This document shows positions 50,627 through 59,397 of a stretch of DNA of 64,000 nucleotides, piece by piece. Numbering within the stretch: the first letter of the stretch is position 1; each line of letters starts with the position of its first letter. Under the pieces are notes generated by a model, which was given only the letters and a program-made list of their open reading frames with translations, made no database searches and was not told the origin of the DNA. Position numbers and translations under genes: made by a program. This DNA comes from Caballeronia pedi (GTDB taxonomy: Bacteria; Pseudomonadota; Gammaproteobacteria; Burkholderiales; Burkholderiaceae): NCBI RefSeq assembly GCF_001544915.2, contig NZ_FCOE02000020.1, positions 62,001 to 126,000 on the forward strand, written 5' to 3'.

Positions 50627-51619
50627 TCAACGCTTCTGCCGGCTTCGTGCGCGGTATTCAGTCGGGGACATCGAGAATTCCTTGCGAAACAGTTTCGAGA
50701 GTCTTTCCCCGTTGCTGAGCCCCGTGCGACGCGCGATCTTGTCGACCGGCAGATCGCTACTCTCGAGCAATTTGCATGTGAGGTCCAGACGCGCGCGAAG
50801 CAGATACTTCGAGGGCGTCACGCCGATCTCGCGCTTGAAAAGACGCAGGAAGTTGCGCTCGCTCATCGAAGACATCCGCGCCGCATCGACCACGGAGATC
50901 GGCTTTGCGCAGTTGCGCACGAGCCAGCGCGCCGACGCGCGCGCCTTCTCCGCGAGCGTCGCGTCGTACATCTGCTCCAACGTGCCCGCGAGCGAAAGGT
51001 CCGCGCCCGAGCCGAGACGGTCCGCCACGCGCACGGCCAGATCGGCGCCCAGATCCCTCTTGAGTAACGCGAGCGACGTCATCAAGGCTTGATCGCGCTC
51101 GTATTCGGGAAGAATGTCGGTCGTCGGGCGGGGATGGATGTCCTGTTTCATCGAAGGCCATTCGCGCTGACCCACGCCCGCCGCCGACAAAAGCATGTGA
51201 CCATTCCCGATAGCGGTAATCTTCACGCTCTTCGCACTCACACGTCGCAACAGATCAATGAGACCGTCATCCGCGGACGCACGCGCCACCCCGCTGCCCC
51301 CGGCGACGAAAAGGTTATCGAGGCTATCGAAATGACGGCCGGCGAGTTGTTCGGTCCAGACGGACATCGAAGAAGAGCACGAGACCGTTCCCCCACGCGC
51401 CGATACGAGGTTCACGCGATACGTCAGAGAATGGCTCGCGCCTTCGGATTGCAGCTCGTTCGCGACATGCAGCGCCTCGGCGAGCATGCCCGCGGCCAGC
51501 AGCGAAAATCCGTCGTACAAAATAATGCCGACATGCTTGATCACCGCTGAATCCTTCACGGCATACGCGCCATGGGCGGCGCAAGCCACAGCGTCGAGGG
51601 CGTCAGATGAGTTTGACAT
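50627..51619 (-). CDS. GlxA/AraC-type transcriptional regulator (right flank of EPS cluster)
   Basis: The 330-residue protein has an N-terminal DJ-1/PfpI-like domain (VGIILYDGFSLLAAGMLAEA) and a C-terminal AraC HTH (SERNFLRLFKREIGVTPSKY). It matches the regulator at 25843-26832 over its whole length, with shared blocks such as LVSARGG, WTEQL/WTERL, LLSAAGV, LARVKRDLG-like and GLSNGERLSKLFRKEFSMSP. Both lie on the minus strand, one at each end of the EPS locus. An EPS-regulator role is inferred by position. Confidence 0.88.
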   Translation of the reverse strand: MSNSSDALDAVACAAHGAYAVKDSAVIKHVGIILYDGFSLLAAGMLAEALHVANELQSEGASHSLTYRVNLVSARGGTVSCSSSMSVWTEQLAGRHFDSLDNLFVAGGSGVARASADDGLIDLLRRVSAKSVKITAIGNGHMLLSAAGVGQREWPSMKQDIHPRPTTDILPEYERDQALMTSLALLKRDLGADLAVRVADRLGSGADLSLAGTLEQMYDATLAEKARASARWLVRNCAKPISVVDAARMSSMSERNFLRLFKREIGVTPSKYLLRARLDLTCKLLESSDLPVDKIARRTGLSNGERLSKLFRKEFSMSPTEYRARSRQKR

Positions 51620-51981
51620 CGCGGAGCCTCCAAGTCGTTGCGTTGGTGTTCTTCGTACGGAACGAGCGTATCGACTGCAGGGCGTGATCGAACTTATATG
51701 CGGCTGAACGTCTCACAGAATGAGGTTACAGGTAAGAAAAAATTGCGTCGATAGGTCAATAAAAATAGGCATCCATATGAAAAAACTTCCGTTCCATTTT
51801 TAATGGACGAATGCTCACGGACGTTCGTATAGACGCAATACATGGAAAAGCATCTCTTATGAAGAACTGCGGTTGATTTTCTAGATAGAAAAAGAAAGGG
51901 CACCGTCCTGGTGCCCCTTGTTCTGAATGTCACGTTTCAAGTCTATTCATACGTTATGACGAGCAATGCTATTTCCATTCG
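51620..51981. other. AT-rich intergenic region upstream of GlxA gene
   Basis: About 360 bp, clearly more AT-rich than its surroundings from about 51690 to 51960. It holds a TCCATT-TTT-AATGGA hairpin (about 51796-51810) and the terminator listed at 51884-51916. No gene is supported. Confidence 0.5.
51884..51916 (-). terminator. Rho-independent terminator of the MFS gene
   Basis: On the minus strand GGGCACC-AGGAC-GGTGCCC (7-bp stem) is followed by TTTCTTTTTC. It lies about 65 bp downstream of the MFS stop codon, in the correct orientation. Confidence 0.8.
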
Positions 51982-53325
51982 TCAGTCATCCGCGAGTGGC
52001 GCATGCGAGGTCTCGCGGCTTGCAAGCATTGCGACAAGCGCGACGCCTGCGGCCCCGACGAGATACCACGCCGGCGCAAGCCTGTTGCCCGTCACGCCGA
52101 TGAGCCACGTTGCGATCAGCGGTGCGGTGCCGCCGAAGAGCGCATTGGCCGCGTTGAAGCAGAAGGCGAAGCCGCTATAGCGCACGCGCGTCGGGAAGAT
52201 CTCGGAGAGGAAACACGGCAGCGTGCCATCGTTCATCGTGAGCAGCGCGCCGAAGGCCACCTGAATCGCGACGATCATCGCGAAGCTCGCGCCTGCCAGG
52301 CCTTTAAAAAGCGGCACCGTCAACACTGCGAACAGAATCGATGCGCCGATCAGCATCGACTTGCGACCCACGCGATCGGACAATGCGCCCATCATGAAGA
52401 TCAGGCCGATATAGGCCGTGAGCGATATCGTCGCGGCGACGAACGAGGCCGTCTCGCTCATGCCCATCTCGGTGGAAAGATACGTCGGCATATAGCTCAA
52501 CACGAGGTAGAACGCCACCGCGTTCAGACACGTCGCGCCGAATGCGATCAGCATCCGACCGCGATGCTTCGACAGCAATTCGGCGATCGGCGCTTGCGCG
52601 GCGTGATGGCTCTTTTCCATCGCCTTGAAACGCGGCGTGTCCTCCAGCTTCACGCGGATATAACGTCCAATCAGTCCGAACGGCGCGGCAAGCAGAAACG
52701 GCAGACGCCAGCCGAACGACTGCAACTGTTCGCTCGTGAGGGCCGCATGCATCAGCGCGACGAGAATCGAGCCGAACAGCAGGCCCGCCGCCGTGCTCGC
52801 GGGCACGATGCTGGTATAGATGCCGCGCCGCTTGTCCGGTGCGTATTCGGCGAGAAACGCAGCCGCGCCCGCATATTCCCCTGAGGCCGAAAAGCCCTGC
52901 ACCACGCGCACCAGAAGAAGCAGCACGGGTGCGAGCATGCCTACCTGGGCATAAGTCGGCAGCAGCGCGATCAGGAACGTCGAGCACGACATGATGAGAA
53001 TCGACAGCGAGAGCGACGTGCGTCTGCCGATCCGGTCGCCCACATGACCCCACACGATGCCGCCGATCGGCCGCACGATGAACGAGATCGCGAATACGCC
53101 GTACGTGGCAAGCAAACTCGTGGCGCCATCGGTCTTTGGAAAGAACACGACGGCGATGATCGTCGCCAGATAGCCATACGATGCATAGTCGAACCATTCG
53201 ACGAAATTGCCGATGAAGCTCGCACAGGCGGCACGCTTCAATAGCTTCGGGTCGACTTGCGTGCTTTCCTCACGCGACGCCTGAGGCATCGCGACCTGCG
53301 CGGTTACCGCTCTTTCCGTGTTCAT
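51982..53325 (-). CDS. MFS metabolite:proton symporter (MHS family), possible creatine transporter
   Basis: The 447-residue protein has 12 predicted helices and metabolite:H+ symporter signatures: FVEWFDYASYGYLA near the start, RPIGGIVWGHVGDRIGRR in loop 2-3 and VVQGFSASGEYAGAAAFLAE after helix 4. MHS members (ProP, ShiA, KgtP, citrate carriers) import zwitterions and organic acids. It lies about 80 bp downstream of the creatinase gene on the same strand, so it is a reasonable importer for creatine, a zwitterion; this is inferred from position. Confidence 0.88.
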   Translation of the reverse strand: MNTERAVTAQVAMPQASREESTQVDPKLLKRAACASFIGNFVEWFDYASYGYLATIIAVVFFPKTDGATSLLATYGVFAISFIVRPIGGIVWGHVGDRIGRRTSLSLSILIMSCSTFLIALLPTYAQVGMLAPVLLLLVRVVQGFSASGEYAGAAAFLAEYAPDKRRGIYTSIVPASTAAGLLFGSILVALMHAALTSEQLQSFGWRLPFLLAAPFGLIGRYIRVKLEDTPRFKAMEKSHHAAQAPIAELLSKHRGRMLIAFGATCLNAVAFYLVLSYMPTYLSTEMGMSETASFVAATISLTAYIGLIFMMGALSDRVGRKSMLIGASILFAVLTVPLFKGLAGASFAMIVAIQVAFGALLTMNDGTLPCFLSEIFPTRVRYSGFAFCFNAANALFGGTAPLIATWLIGVTGNRLAPAWYLVGAAGVALVAMLASRETSHAPLADD

Positions 53326-53403
53326 CGACTGTCTCCGGACATGATGATTCGATTGCGCTACGAAAATCCCGGCGGCCGCGCCGCCGGTTCGTGCACCGCG
53401 CGT

Positions 53404-54615
53404 TCAGGCCGTGATGATGTTGCGCTCCGGCCCGTAGGGAAAGCCCGTGATGTTGGTGGCGCCGTTCTCGCCGACGACGAGGATGTCGTGCTCGCGATAG
53501 CCGCCCGCGCCGGGCAAGCCTTGCGGCAGCATGATCATCGGCTCCATCGAGACGACCATGTTCGGTTCCAGCACGGTCTCGATGTCCTCGCGCAATTCGA
53601 GTCCGGCTTCGCGCCCGTAGTAATGCGAAAGCACGCCGAACGAATGACCGTAGCCGAACGTGCGGTACTTCAGCACGCCGTATTCGGCGTAGATCTTGTT
53701 GAGTTCGCTTGCGATATCGCAGCAGCGCGCGCCCGGCTTGATGAGTTTCAGTCCTGCTTCGTGCACTTCGACATTGATCTTCCAGAGGCGCAAATGCGCA
53801 TCGGAACAGTGATCGAAGAACATCGTGCGTTCAAGCGCCGTGTAATAGCCTGCGATCATCGAAAAGCAATTGAGGCTGAGGATGTCGCCCTTCTGCACCT
53901 TGCGCGTGGTGACCGGGTTATGCGCGCCGTCGGTGTTGATGCCCGACTGAAACCATGTCCACGTATCCATCAGTTCGGAATCTGGAAAGCGTCGCGCGAT
54001 CTCGCGCACCATCGCCTGCGTTGATGCAAGCGCCACTTCGTGCTCGGGCACGCCTTCATACACGGCTTGTGCGAGCGCCGCGCCGCCGACATCGCACACG
54101 TTCGCGCCATGCCTGATGACTTCGATCTCTTCCGCCGACTTGATCATGCGCATGCGCATCGTCTGCGCGCCGATATCGACGAATTCGACGGACGGCAACG
54201 CGGCCTTCAGCTTCGCCAACATTTCGACGGAAAGCTGATCGAATTCGAGGCCCACGCGCCCTCTGTCATCGATTTCGCCCTGCACGGCGCGGAAAAAGTT
54301 ATCGCGCTGCCAGTCGGTATAGACGACGTTATAGTCGCCGACCGTGCGCCGCCACGGCTGGCCGCCGTCGATGTTCGCCGAGATCGACACGACCTTCTTC
54401 GGCGTCACGACGAGCCCGTATTTGCGGCCGAACGAGCAATACAGAAAGTCCGCGTAATAGTTGATGTTGTGATACGACGTGAATAGCACGGCGTCGATGT
54501 TTTCGCGCGCCATCAGATCGCGCAGCTTGCCGTGGCGGCTCGCATATTCCGCGTCGGAGAAGGTGTGCTTTGCTTTTTCGCCGTTCTCGATACGGATGAG
54601 GTTCTCCATTTTCAT
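53404..54615 (-). CDS. Creatinase (creatine amidinohydrolase)
   Basis: The 403-residue protein is the same length as Pseudomonas creatinase and very similar throughout: ENIDAVLFTSYHNINYYADF, SISANIDGGQPWRRTVGDYN, then MDTWTWFQSGINTDGAHNPV with the catalytic His232, and YRTFGYGHSFGVLSHYYGRE. It hydrolyses creatine to sarcosine and urea; the fold is the pita-bread M24 fold but metal ligands are not needed. The start is MKMENLIRIENG. A GlxA-type regulator lies upstream and an MHS symporter downstream. Confidence 0.93.
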   Translation of the reverse strand: MKMENLIRIENGEKAKHTFSDAEYASRHGKLRDLMARENIDAVLFTSYHNINYYADFLYCSFGRKYGLVVTPKKVVSISANIDGGQPWRRTVGDYNVVYTDWQRDNFFRAVQGEIDDRGRVGLEFDQLSVEMLAKLKAALPSVEFVDIGAQTMRMRMIKSAEEIEVIRHGANVCDVGGAALAQAVYEGVPEHEVALASTQAMVREIARRFPDSELMDTWTWFQSGINTDGAHNPVTTRKVQKGDILSLNCFSMIAGYYTALERTMFFDHCSDAHLRLWKINVEVHEAGLKLIKPGARCCDIASELNKIYAEYGVLKYRTFGYGHSFGVLSHYYGREAGLELREDIETVLEPNMVVSMEPMIMLPQGLPGAGGYREHDILVVGENGATNITGFPYGPERNIITA

Positions 54616-54757
54616 GCACTCGGCTCCTGGGTGAAAAGTCCATCGGTGTGAGTGAATGGTAGGAGCCTGATGGTTTCGAACATTTCCCGATTCGACGTCA
54701 AAATTCGCGTTTTCGACATCGAGGGTTAACCACGTACCGCGCACGTATGCGCGTGTT

Positions 54758-55816
54758 TCAAAGGGCTTTTTGATAGCGGCGGCGATCGGCGATCGGTGAG
54801 ATGCCGAACTGCGCCTTGTAGCGCGTCGAGAAATGCGTGAGGGATGTGAAGCCGGTGCGAGCGCATACGTCTTCGAGCGTGCGCGCGGTACGGTACAGCA
54901 ATTGACGCGCGCGCAGCAGCCGTATTTCGACGTAAGCCTGTGCCGGCGTTTTGCCGAAGCGCTCATGAAACCATCGCTCCAGCTGACGTTGCGAGACCTT
55001 CACGAACACCGCAATCTCCGCGATGCTGAGCGTTTCCTCGATGTTGCTCTCCATGACTTGCAACGCTTCATCGAGCTTCGCGTGCGCATCGCCGATGTAT
55101 TGCCGCAGCGAAGTCACTTGCCGCTCTTCATGGCCGCGCCGCTCCGCGACGAGCAATTCGAGCACGCGCGCGGCGAGCGTGGGACTGCCTGGAGGAAGCG
55201 CGAGCAGATGCACCATCAGATCGAGTGGCGCGACGCCGCCGCTGCACGTGTACCGATCACGATCCACTTCATAAAGCCGGTTGGACACGGTGAGCTTCGG
55301 AAACTGTTCCAGCAGCGTGTCCTGATCTTCCCAGTGGATCGTGCAGCGGTATCCATTGAGCAGACCCGCGCGCGCCAGAAAATAGCTGCCCGTGTCGAGC
55401 CCGCCGAGCGCGGTGCCGCGACGCGCCTGCAGTCGCAGCCAGTCCATGATCGCGCCGATGCCCTTGCGCGGAATCGGATTCGGTCCGACGACGAAGACCG
55501 CATCGAACGCGCCCGACTCCGCCATGGCGACATCGGGAATCACGCGAATGCCATCGCTCGATCGAACGACATCGCCATTGCCATTGGCGCCGATCAGCGT
55601 GTACTCGTAGACGGTACGCTCGACCAGCATATTGGCGATACGCAACGGATCGACCGCCGTGCCGAGCGCAATCAGCGAGAAGTTATCCAGAAGCAGAAAG
55701 CCGATCCGCACGACACGCAAATCGTGCATGCCGGCATTCGCATGCTTTGCTTTTGAGCGCGCATCGTCGGATGGCATCGGAAGTTCGAGCGAAAGAGTGA
55801 TGAATGCCGGCATCAT
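54758..55816 (-). CDS. GlxA/AraC-type regulator of the creatinase locus
   Basis: The 352-residue protein has an N-terminal DJ-1/PfpI-like domain (RIGFLLLDNFSLIALGTAVD, GGLDTGSYFLARAGLLNG) and a C-terminal AraC HTH (VSQRQLERWFHERFGKTPAQ, then GFTSLTHFSTRYKAQFGISP). This is the GbdR/CdhR/SouR-like subgroup that senses betaine, carnitine or sarcosine-type compounds. It directly precedes creatinase on the same strand with a GGAGACGTT ribosome-binding site. A creatine- or sarcosine-responsive role is likely. It is not closely similar to the two EPS-flanking GlxA regulators. Confidence 0.87.
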   Translation of the reverse strand: MMPAFITLSLELPMPSDDARSKAKHANAGMHDLRVVRIGFLLLDNFSLIALGTAVDPLRIANMLVERTVYEYTLIGANGNGDVVRSSDGIRVIPDVAMAESGAFDAVFVVGPNPIPRKGIGAIMDWLRLQARRGTALGGLDTGSYFLARAGLLNGYRCTIHWEDQDTLLEQFPKLTVSNRLYEVDRDRYTCSGGVAPLDLMVHLLALPPGSPTLAARVLELLVAERRGHEERQVTSLRQYIGDAHAKLDEALQVMESNIEETLSIAEIAVFVKVSQRQLERWFHERFGKTPAQAYVEIRLLRARQLLYRTARTLEDVCARTGFTSLTHFSTRYKAQFGISPIADRRRYQKAL

Positions 55817-55898
55817 AACGTCTCCGTCCGTGTCGATTTGCAGGGAGATCGCTCGTCGTGTTCATGAAGTCGCTGGAACTGTCCACTTGGAGAACATC

Positions 55899-56525
55899 AT
55901 GCGCAAGCTCATCGTTTCGACTTTCATCAGTCTGGATGGCGTCATGCAGGCACCCGGCGGACCGGAGGAAGATCCCAGCGGCAGCTTCCGCCTGGGCGGC
56001 TGGATCGCACCCTATTCCGACGAAGCCATCGGCCAATACTTGCAGGAACTGCTTTCTCAACCGTTCGAGTTGCTGCTGGGACGTTGCACGTACGATATCT
56101 TCGCGTCGTACTGGCCACACGTTCCGGCCGATGCGGGCAACCGCGCCATCGCCGACCTGTTCGACCGCGTACCCAAGCATGTGGCAACCCATCGAACCGG
56201 CAATCTCGACTGGCAGAACAGTCATGCGCTGGTGGGCGAACTCGCCAACGCCATACGCGCGCTCACGCCTCAGGACGGCGCTGATCTATTGACCTTCGGA
56301 AGCGGCGATATGGTGCGCCAACTGCTCGCCGCCGGCCTGGTGGACGAGCTAAGGCTTCTGATCTACCCCGTCGTACTGGGTCGCGGCAAGCGTCTGTTCG
56401 GCGACGACGCAAAAGCGTCCGCTTTCACGCTGACGGATTCAACCACCACGCCCGGCGGCGTAATCATTACGCGTTATATCCGCGACGGCGAAGTGCGCAC
56501 CGGAACGGTAGGCGAAGTGACCTGA
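55899..56525 (+). CDS. Dihydrofolate reductase family (RibD C-terminal type) protein
   Basis: The 208-residue protein starts MRKLIVSTFISLDGVMQAPG and has LLGRCTYDIF, LTFGSGDMVRQLLAAGLVDE and YPVVLGRGKRLF, the RibD_C/YyaP pattern. The natural substrate of this single-domain subgroup is unknown. It follows TTGGAGAACATC and is 10 bp before a DUF2784 gene. Confidence 0.87.
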   Translation: MRKLIVSTFISLDGVMQAPGGPEEDPSGSFRLGGWIAPYSDEAIGQYLQELLSQPFELLLGRCTYDIFASYWPHVPADAGNRAIADLFDRVPKHVATHRTGNLDWQNSHALVGELANAIRALTPQDGADLLTFGSGDMVRQLLAAGLVDELRLLIYPVVLGRGKRLFGDDAKASAFTLTDSTTTPGGVIITRYIRDGEVRTGTVGEVT

Positions 56526-56535
56526 GCCTCGGAAC

Positions 56536-56931
56536 ATGATGTCGCTCGCCAATACGGTTCTCGTGCTGCACGCGATGATCGTGCTGTTCATCGTCGGCGG
56601 GCTGATCGCGATCTGGACGGGCGCCGCATTCGGATACGCGTGGGCGCGCAATCGCCTGTTGCGGATCGCGCATATCGTGGCCATCGGTATCGTTGCGACA
56701 CTGGCTGTCGTCGATCTTCCGTGCCCGCTCACCGTTCTGGAAGATCGAATGCGCACCGGGCAATCCGGCGCGCAAGGCTTCATACAGCGCTGGGTCAGCG
56801 CGTTCCTCTATTTCGATTTCCCCGTCTGGGTCTTCACGCTCGCCTATGTGGCCTTCTTTCTTGCCGTGGTCGTCACGTGGCGCCGAATTCCGCCGCGGCG
56901 CGCCGTTCAGAACGACGAGCGGGCAAGATAG
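56536..56931 (+). CDS. DUF2784 membrane protein
   Basis: The 131-residue protein has three to four hydrophobic helices and the DUF2784 pattern (LHAMIVLFIVGGLIAIWTGA, then DLPCPLTVLEDRMR). Function is unknown. Its last 25 bp overlap the 3' end of the convergent cupin gene. Confidence 0.85.
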   Translation: MMSLANTVLVLHAMIVLFIVGGLIAIWTGAAFGYAWARNRLLRIAHIVAIGIVATLAVVDLPCPLTVLEDRMRTGQSGAQGFIQRWVSAFLYFDFPVWVFTLAYVAFFLAVVVTWRRIPPRRAVQNDERAR

Positions 56932-57347
56932 CCTGTCGGTTTGCTTCTGAGCTTGCGGCTCACCTTGAGCGCGAGCAGCACCGGCTTGGTGATGTGCGGA
57001 CGAAGGATCGCGTGCTTGCGCACGTATTTGGGCACGTACCATTCGGAGCGCGTGCCCGCGTAAAACAGCGCGGCGTGTCCTGCGCGCAGCGTGCGAGGCG
57101 CCTGGCCATCGGCCGTGATGATGACTTCGCCTTCGATCACGTAGATCGTCTCGTCTTCGTCGAAATACCAGTTGAAACGCCCGGCCGTGCAGTCCCACAC
57201 CCACGACGATGTGGTCGTATCCAGACTTTGCGACCAGCGACCGCCGCGGGCGACGGGATTGCCTTCGAGGATCCATGCCGGGTCGATCGGAGCCGGCTCG
57301 AGCTGGACATCGTCGAGACGCACGGACTCGAAAACGGGAGTTGTCAT
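56907..57347 (-). CDS. Cupin domain protein (cupin_3/EutQ-like)
   Basis: The 146-residue protein has the cupin_3 motif set: WDCTAGRFNWYFDEDETIYV, VIEGEVIITADGQ and LRAGHAALFYAGTRSEWYVP. Such proteins are small-molecule-binding or -modifying, with no fixed role. It overlaps the convergent DUF2784 gene by 25 bp. Confidence 0.8.
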   Translation of the reverse strand: MTTPVFESVRLDDVQLEPAPIDPAWILEGNPVARGGRWSQSLDTTTSSWVWDCTAGRFNWYFDEDETIYVIEGEVIITADGQAPRTLRAGHAALFYAGTRSEWYVPKYVRKHAILRPHITKPVLLALKVSRKLRSKPTGYLARSSF

Positions 57348-57741
57348 GAAGGCTCCTTTAGGTTGCTGATTCGGTAATTTGCTCCGTCGGTGTAGTTGCG
57401 GAACCCTGCGCGCTCATCGGTCATGACGCATTGATCCGATGGGTTGCCTAAACGGAGACATCTCCGCGATGAAATCGTTCACCGCGCACCTTACAACTTG
57501 TAATGTAAGGCCATGATGCCACACCTCTGAGCAATGCACGCGGAAAATGACGCATTTGCATGACAATAGCAAAGCGATATGCGAGCGCGATAAAACGGCT
57601 CGAAGATGAAGGCTGACGCAGTTGCTGAAACGCGAGCAGATAGCCGTCGCAATCGGTCACGGCAAACTCGGTCGACCCGTATGCCGTGCCTTGAAGCGGC
57701 CAGGCAATTGCCGCTTTATCCAGGACGGACGCAAGTTCCAG
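57348..57741. other. Intergenic region with a 22-bp dyad upstream of the cupin gene
   Basis: 394 bp between the cupin start and the MarC stop. It holds the dyad listed at 57489-57510. The plus-strand open frames in the second half are low-quality readings and are not called. Confidence 0.5.
57489..57510. promoter_or_regulatory. CCTTACA-N8-TGTAAGG dyad
   Basis: CCTTACA and TGTAAGG are a perfect 7-bp inverted repeat, with an inner TTACAA-C-TTGTAA repeat, in AT-richer DNA about 140 bp upstream of the cupin gene. Its 22-bp size is like TetR or MerR family operators. No matching regulator gene is adjacent. Confidence 0.4.
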
Positions 57742-58398
57742 TCAATGCAAATGCAACGTGCCGACCAAACCGGAGATGCCGATCCACGCGAGTTGCAGGC
57801 CGATGCAGAACAGCACGAACGCGAACAGCCGCATCGCAATCTGGGTACCGGTCTTGCCCAGCAGCTTTGCAAGACGCCCCGCGAAGCGCACGCAGAGGAA
57901 AATGCAACCGCACAGCAATAGCAGCGCCACGACGACGCCGGCCAGATGCACCGGCGAAAGCCCCTCGTGCGGCGTCCCCGTGCCCAACGCGATGGCAACC
58001 GCGATCGATCCCGGCCCGACGGTGATGGGCAGCGTCAGCGGATAAAAAGCCCGCGCACGCAAGGACGCGGCGCGCCCGGCATCCTCGATCGGCGCGGCGC
58101 TTTCGTCCGAAGGCGATTGCAGCAGACCCCAGCCCGCCATCGCGATGACCAAGCCGCCTCCGACGCGCAGCACGGCCTCCGATATCCCGAAGAACGACAG
58201 CACATAAGCGCCGACCGATAACGACACGAGCAGAATCACGAAGCCGTTGATCGCGATGCGCCGCGCCAGGTCCGCAAGATCCGCATCGCTCGCGCCGCGC
58301 ACCATCCCGAGAATGATCAATGCAACCGCGGGCGGATTGATGATCGGGAACAGCGGCGTCACGATCAGAAGAACGCTCTTGAAGAATTCGTGAATCAT
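57742..58398 (-). CDS. MarC family membrane protein
   Basis: The 218-residue protein has six helices and the MarC/NAAT pattern (LLIVTPLFPIINPPAVALII, RIAINGFVILLVSLSVGAYV). The family's function is unsettled (neutral amino acid transport or unknown). It lies 6 bp behind a CobW GTPase, which itself overlaps an amidohydrolase, so these three form one operon. Confidence 0.88.
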   Translation of the reverse strand: MIHEFFKSVLLIVTPLFPIINPPAVALIILGMVRGASDADLADLARRIAINGFVILLVSLSVGAYVLSFFGISEAVLRVGGGLVIAMAGWGLLQSPSDESAAPIEDAGRAASLRARAFYPLTLPITVGPGSIAVAIALGTGTPHEGLSPVHLAGVVVALLLLCGCIFLCVRFAGRLAKLLGKTGTQIAMRLFAFVLFCIGLQLAWIGISGLVGTLHLH

Positions 58399-58404
58399 CG
58401 CGCA

Positions 58405-59397
58405 TTAGCCTTGCAACGAAGACCAGCGCACGACGCCGCTCATGCCGGCCTCTTCCAGCTCCTGCATGCCGCAGTCCCTGACGATGAAAACGGCGGCCAT
58501 GTCGGGCGCGCTCGTCGGGGAAAGCCGGCGCGGCGCGGCGAACGTGGTGCCTACGCTTTGCATGAGAATGCGATCGCCGGGAGCCGGGCCTGCGACGATC
58601 GCTTTCATTCTCAGAAGCCGGCCGCCCAGCGCGCCCGAGATGTTCTCCATCCATTCGAGGGTCTGCTCCCATTCGGGCGCGCCGTGAAAACGCGCACAAA
58701 ACACGCGCAAGCGCGGATGCAACAGCACGCGAGACGAACGCCTTCCATCGTCCGCTTCGTGCGCAATGAGCGCCTGGCCGCTCGCGATATCGCGCAAGGC
58801 GGCGCGGGCGCGTTCACGCAGGCTATCTTCGTCGACGAGATGGGCGAGCGGATTGATTCGTGCGATGCGCGCACGTTCGAGGCTGCGTTGTTCATCGCCG
58901 ACCAGATCGGTCTTGGTCAGCACGATCGTGTGCGCCGCGCCGAGTTGCGCGGCGACATCGTCGAATGAATCGCCGTCGAGCGGCGGGCGGCTGCAATCGT
59001 AGGTAACCGCGATATGAACGCGCAGTCCCATCGCGGCGAGCGGATTCAGCGAGCGCATGACCTCGCCCGGACGCGACAGGCCGCTGCACTCCAGCACGAT
59101 ACGATCGAACGCGGGCAATCCCGCCTCGATGCGCGACGCCACCAGATCTTCGATGGTCATCACCAGATCGTTGTTCAGCGAGCAGCACACGCAGCCGTTG
59201 CTGAGCGTCGCCATCGCGGTACCGCGCGCGGATTCGGAGAGAACCGCGCCGTCGATATTGACCGCGCCGACCTCGTTGACGATGATCGCCGTCGACGTCT
59301 GCGCGGCGCTGTCGCTCAACAACGCTTCGAGCAGCGAAGTCTTGCCGCTGCCGAGCATGCCCGCGAGCATCACGAATTGCGTGGCGGGCGCCTTCAC
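58405..59397 (-). CDS. CobW/COG0523 GTPase (partner of the adjacent amidohydrolase)
   Basis: The 330-residue G3E GTPase has Walker A GMLGSGKTS (residues 13-21), the metal-binding GCVCC (68-72) and TKTD (about 167). It lacks the His-rich loop of the other CobW gene in the window. It begins with GTG overlapping the amidohydrolase stop by 4 bp, so it is translated with that enzyme. COG0523 GTPases insert metals into client proteins; the coupled amidohydrolase is the obvious candidate client. Confidence 0.87.
   Translation of the reverse strand: MKAPATQFVMLAGMLGSGKTSLLEALLSDSAAQTSTAIIVNEVGAVNIDGAVLSESARGTAMATLSNGCVCCSLNNDLVMTIEDLVASRIEAGLPAFDRIVLECSGLSRPGEVMRSLNPLAAMGLRVHIAVTYDCSRPPLDGDSFDDVAAQLGAAHTIVLTKTDLVGDEQRSLERARIARINPLAHLVDEDSLRERARAALRDIASGQALIAHEADDGRRSSRVLLHPRLRVFCARFHGAPEWEQTLEWMENISGALGGRLLRMKAIVAGPAPGDRILMQSVGTTFAAPRRLSPTSAPDMAAVFIVRDCGMQELEEAGMSGVVRWSSLQG

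Noticed and set aside
51694..51933. 79-codon minus-strand open frame
   Set aside because: It spans the MFS terminator and the AT-rich region and has no start signal.
57606..58025. 139-codon plus-strand open frame
   Set aside because: Overlaps the MarC gene in antisense and has Arg/Ser-rich shadow composition.
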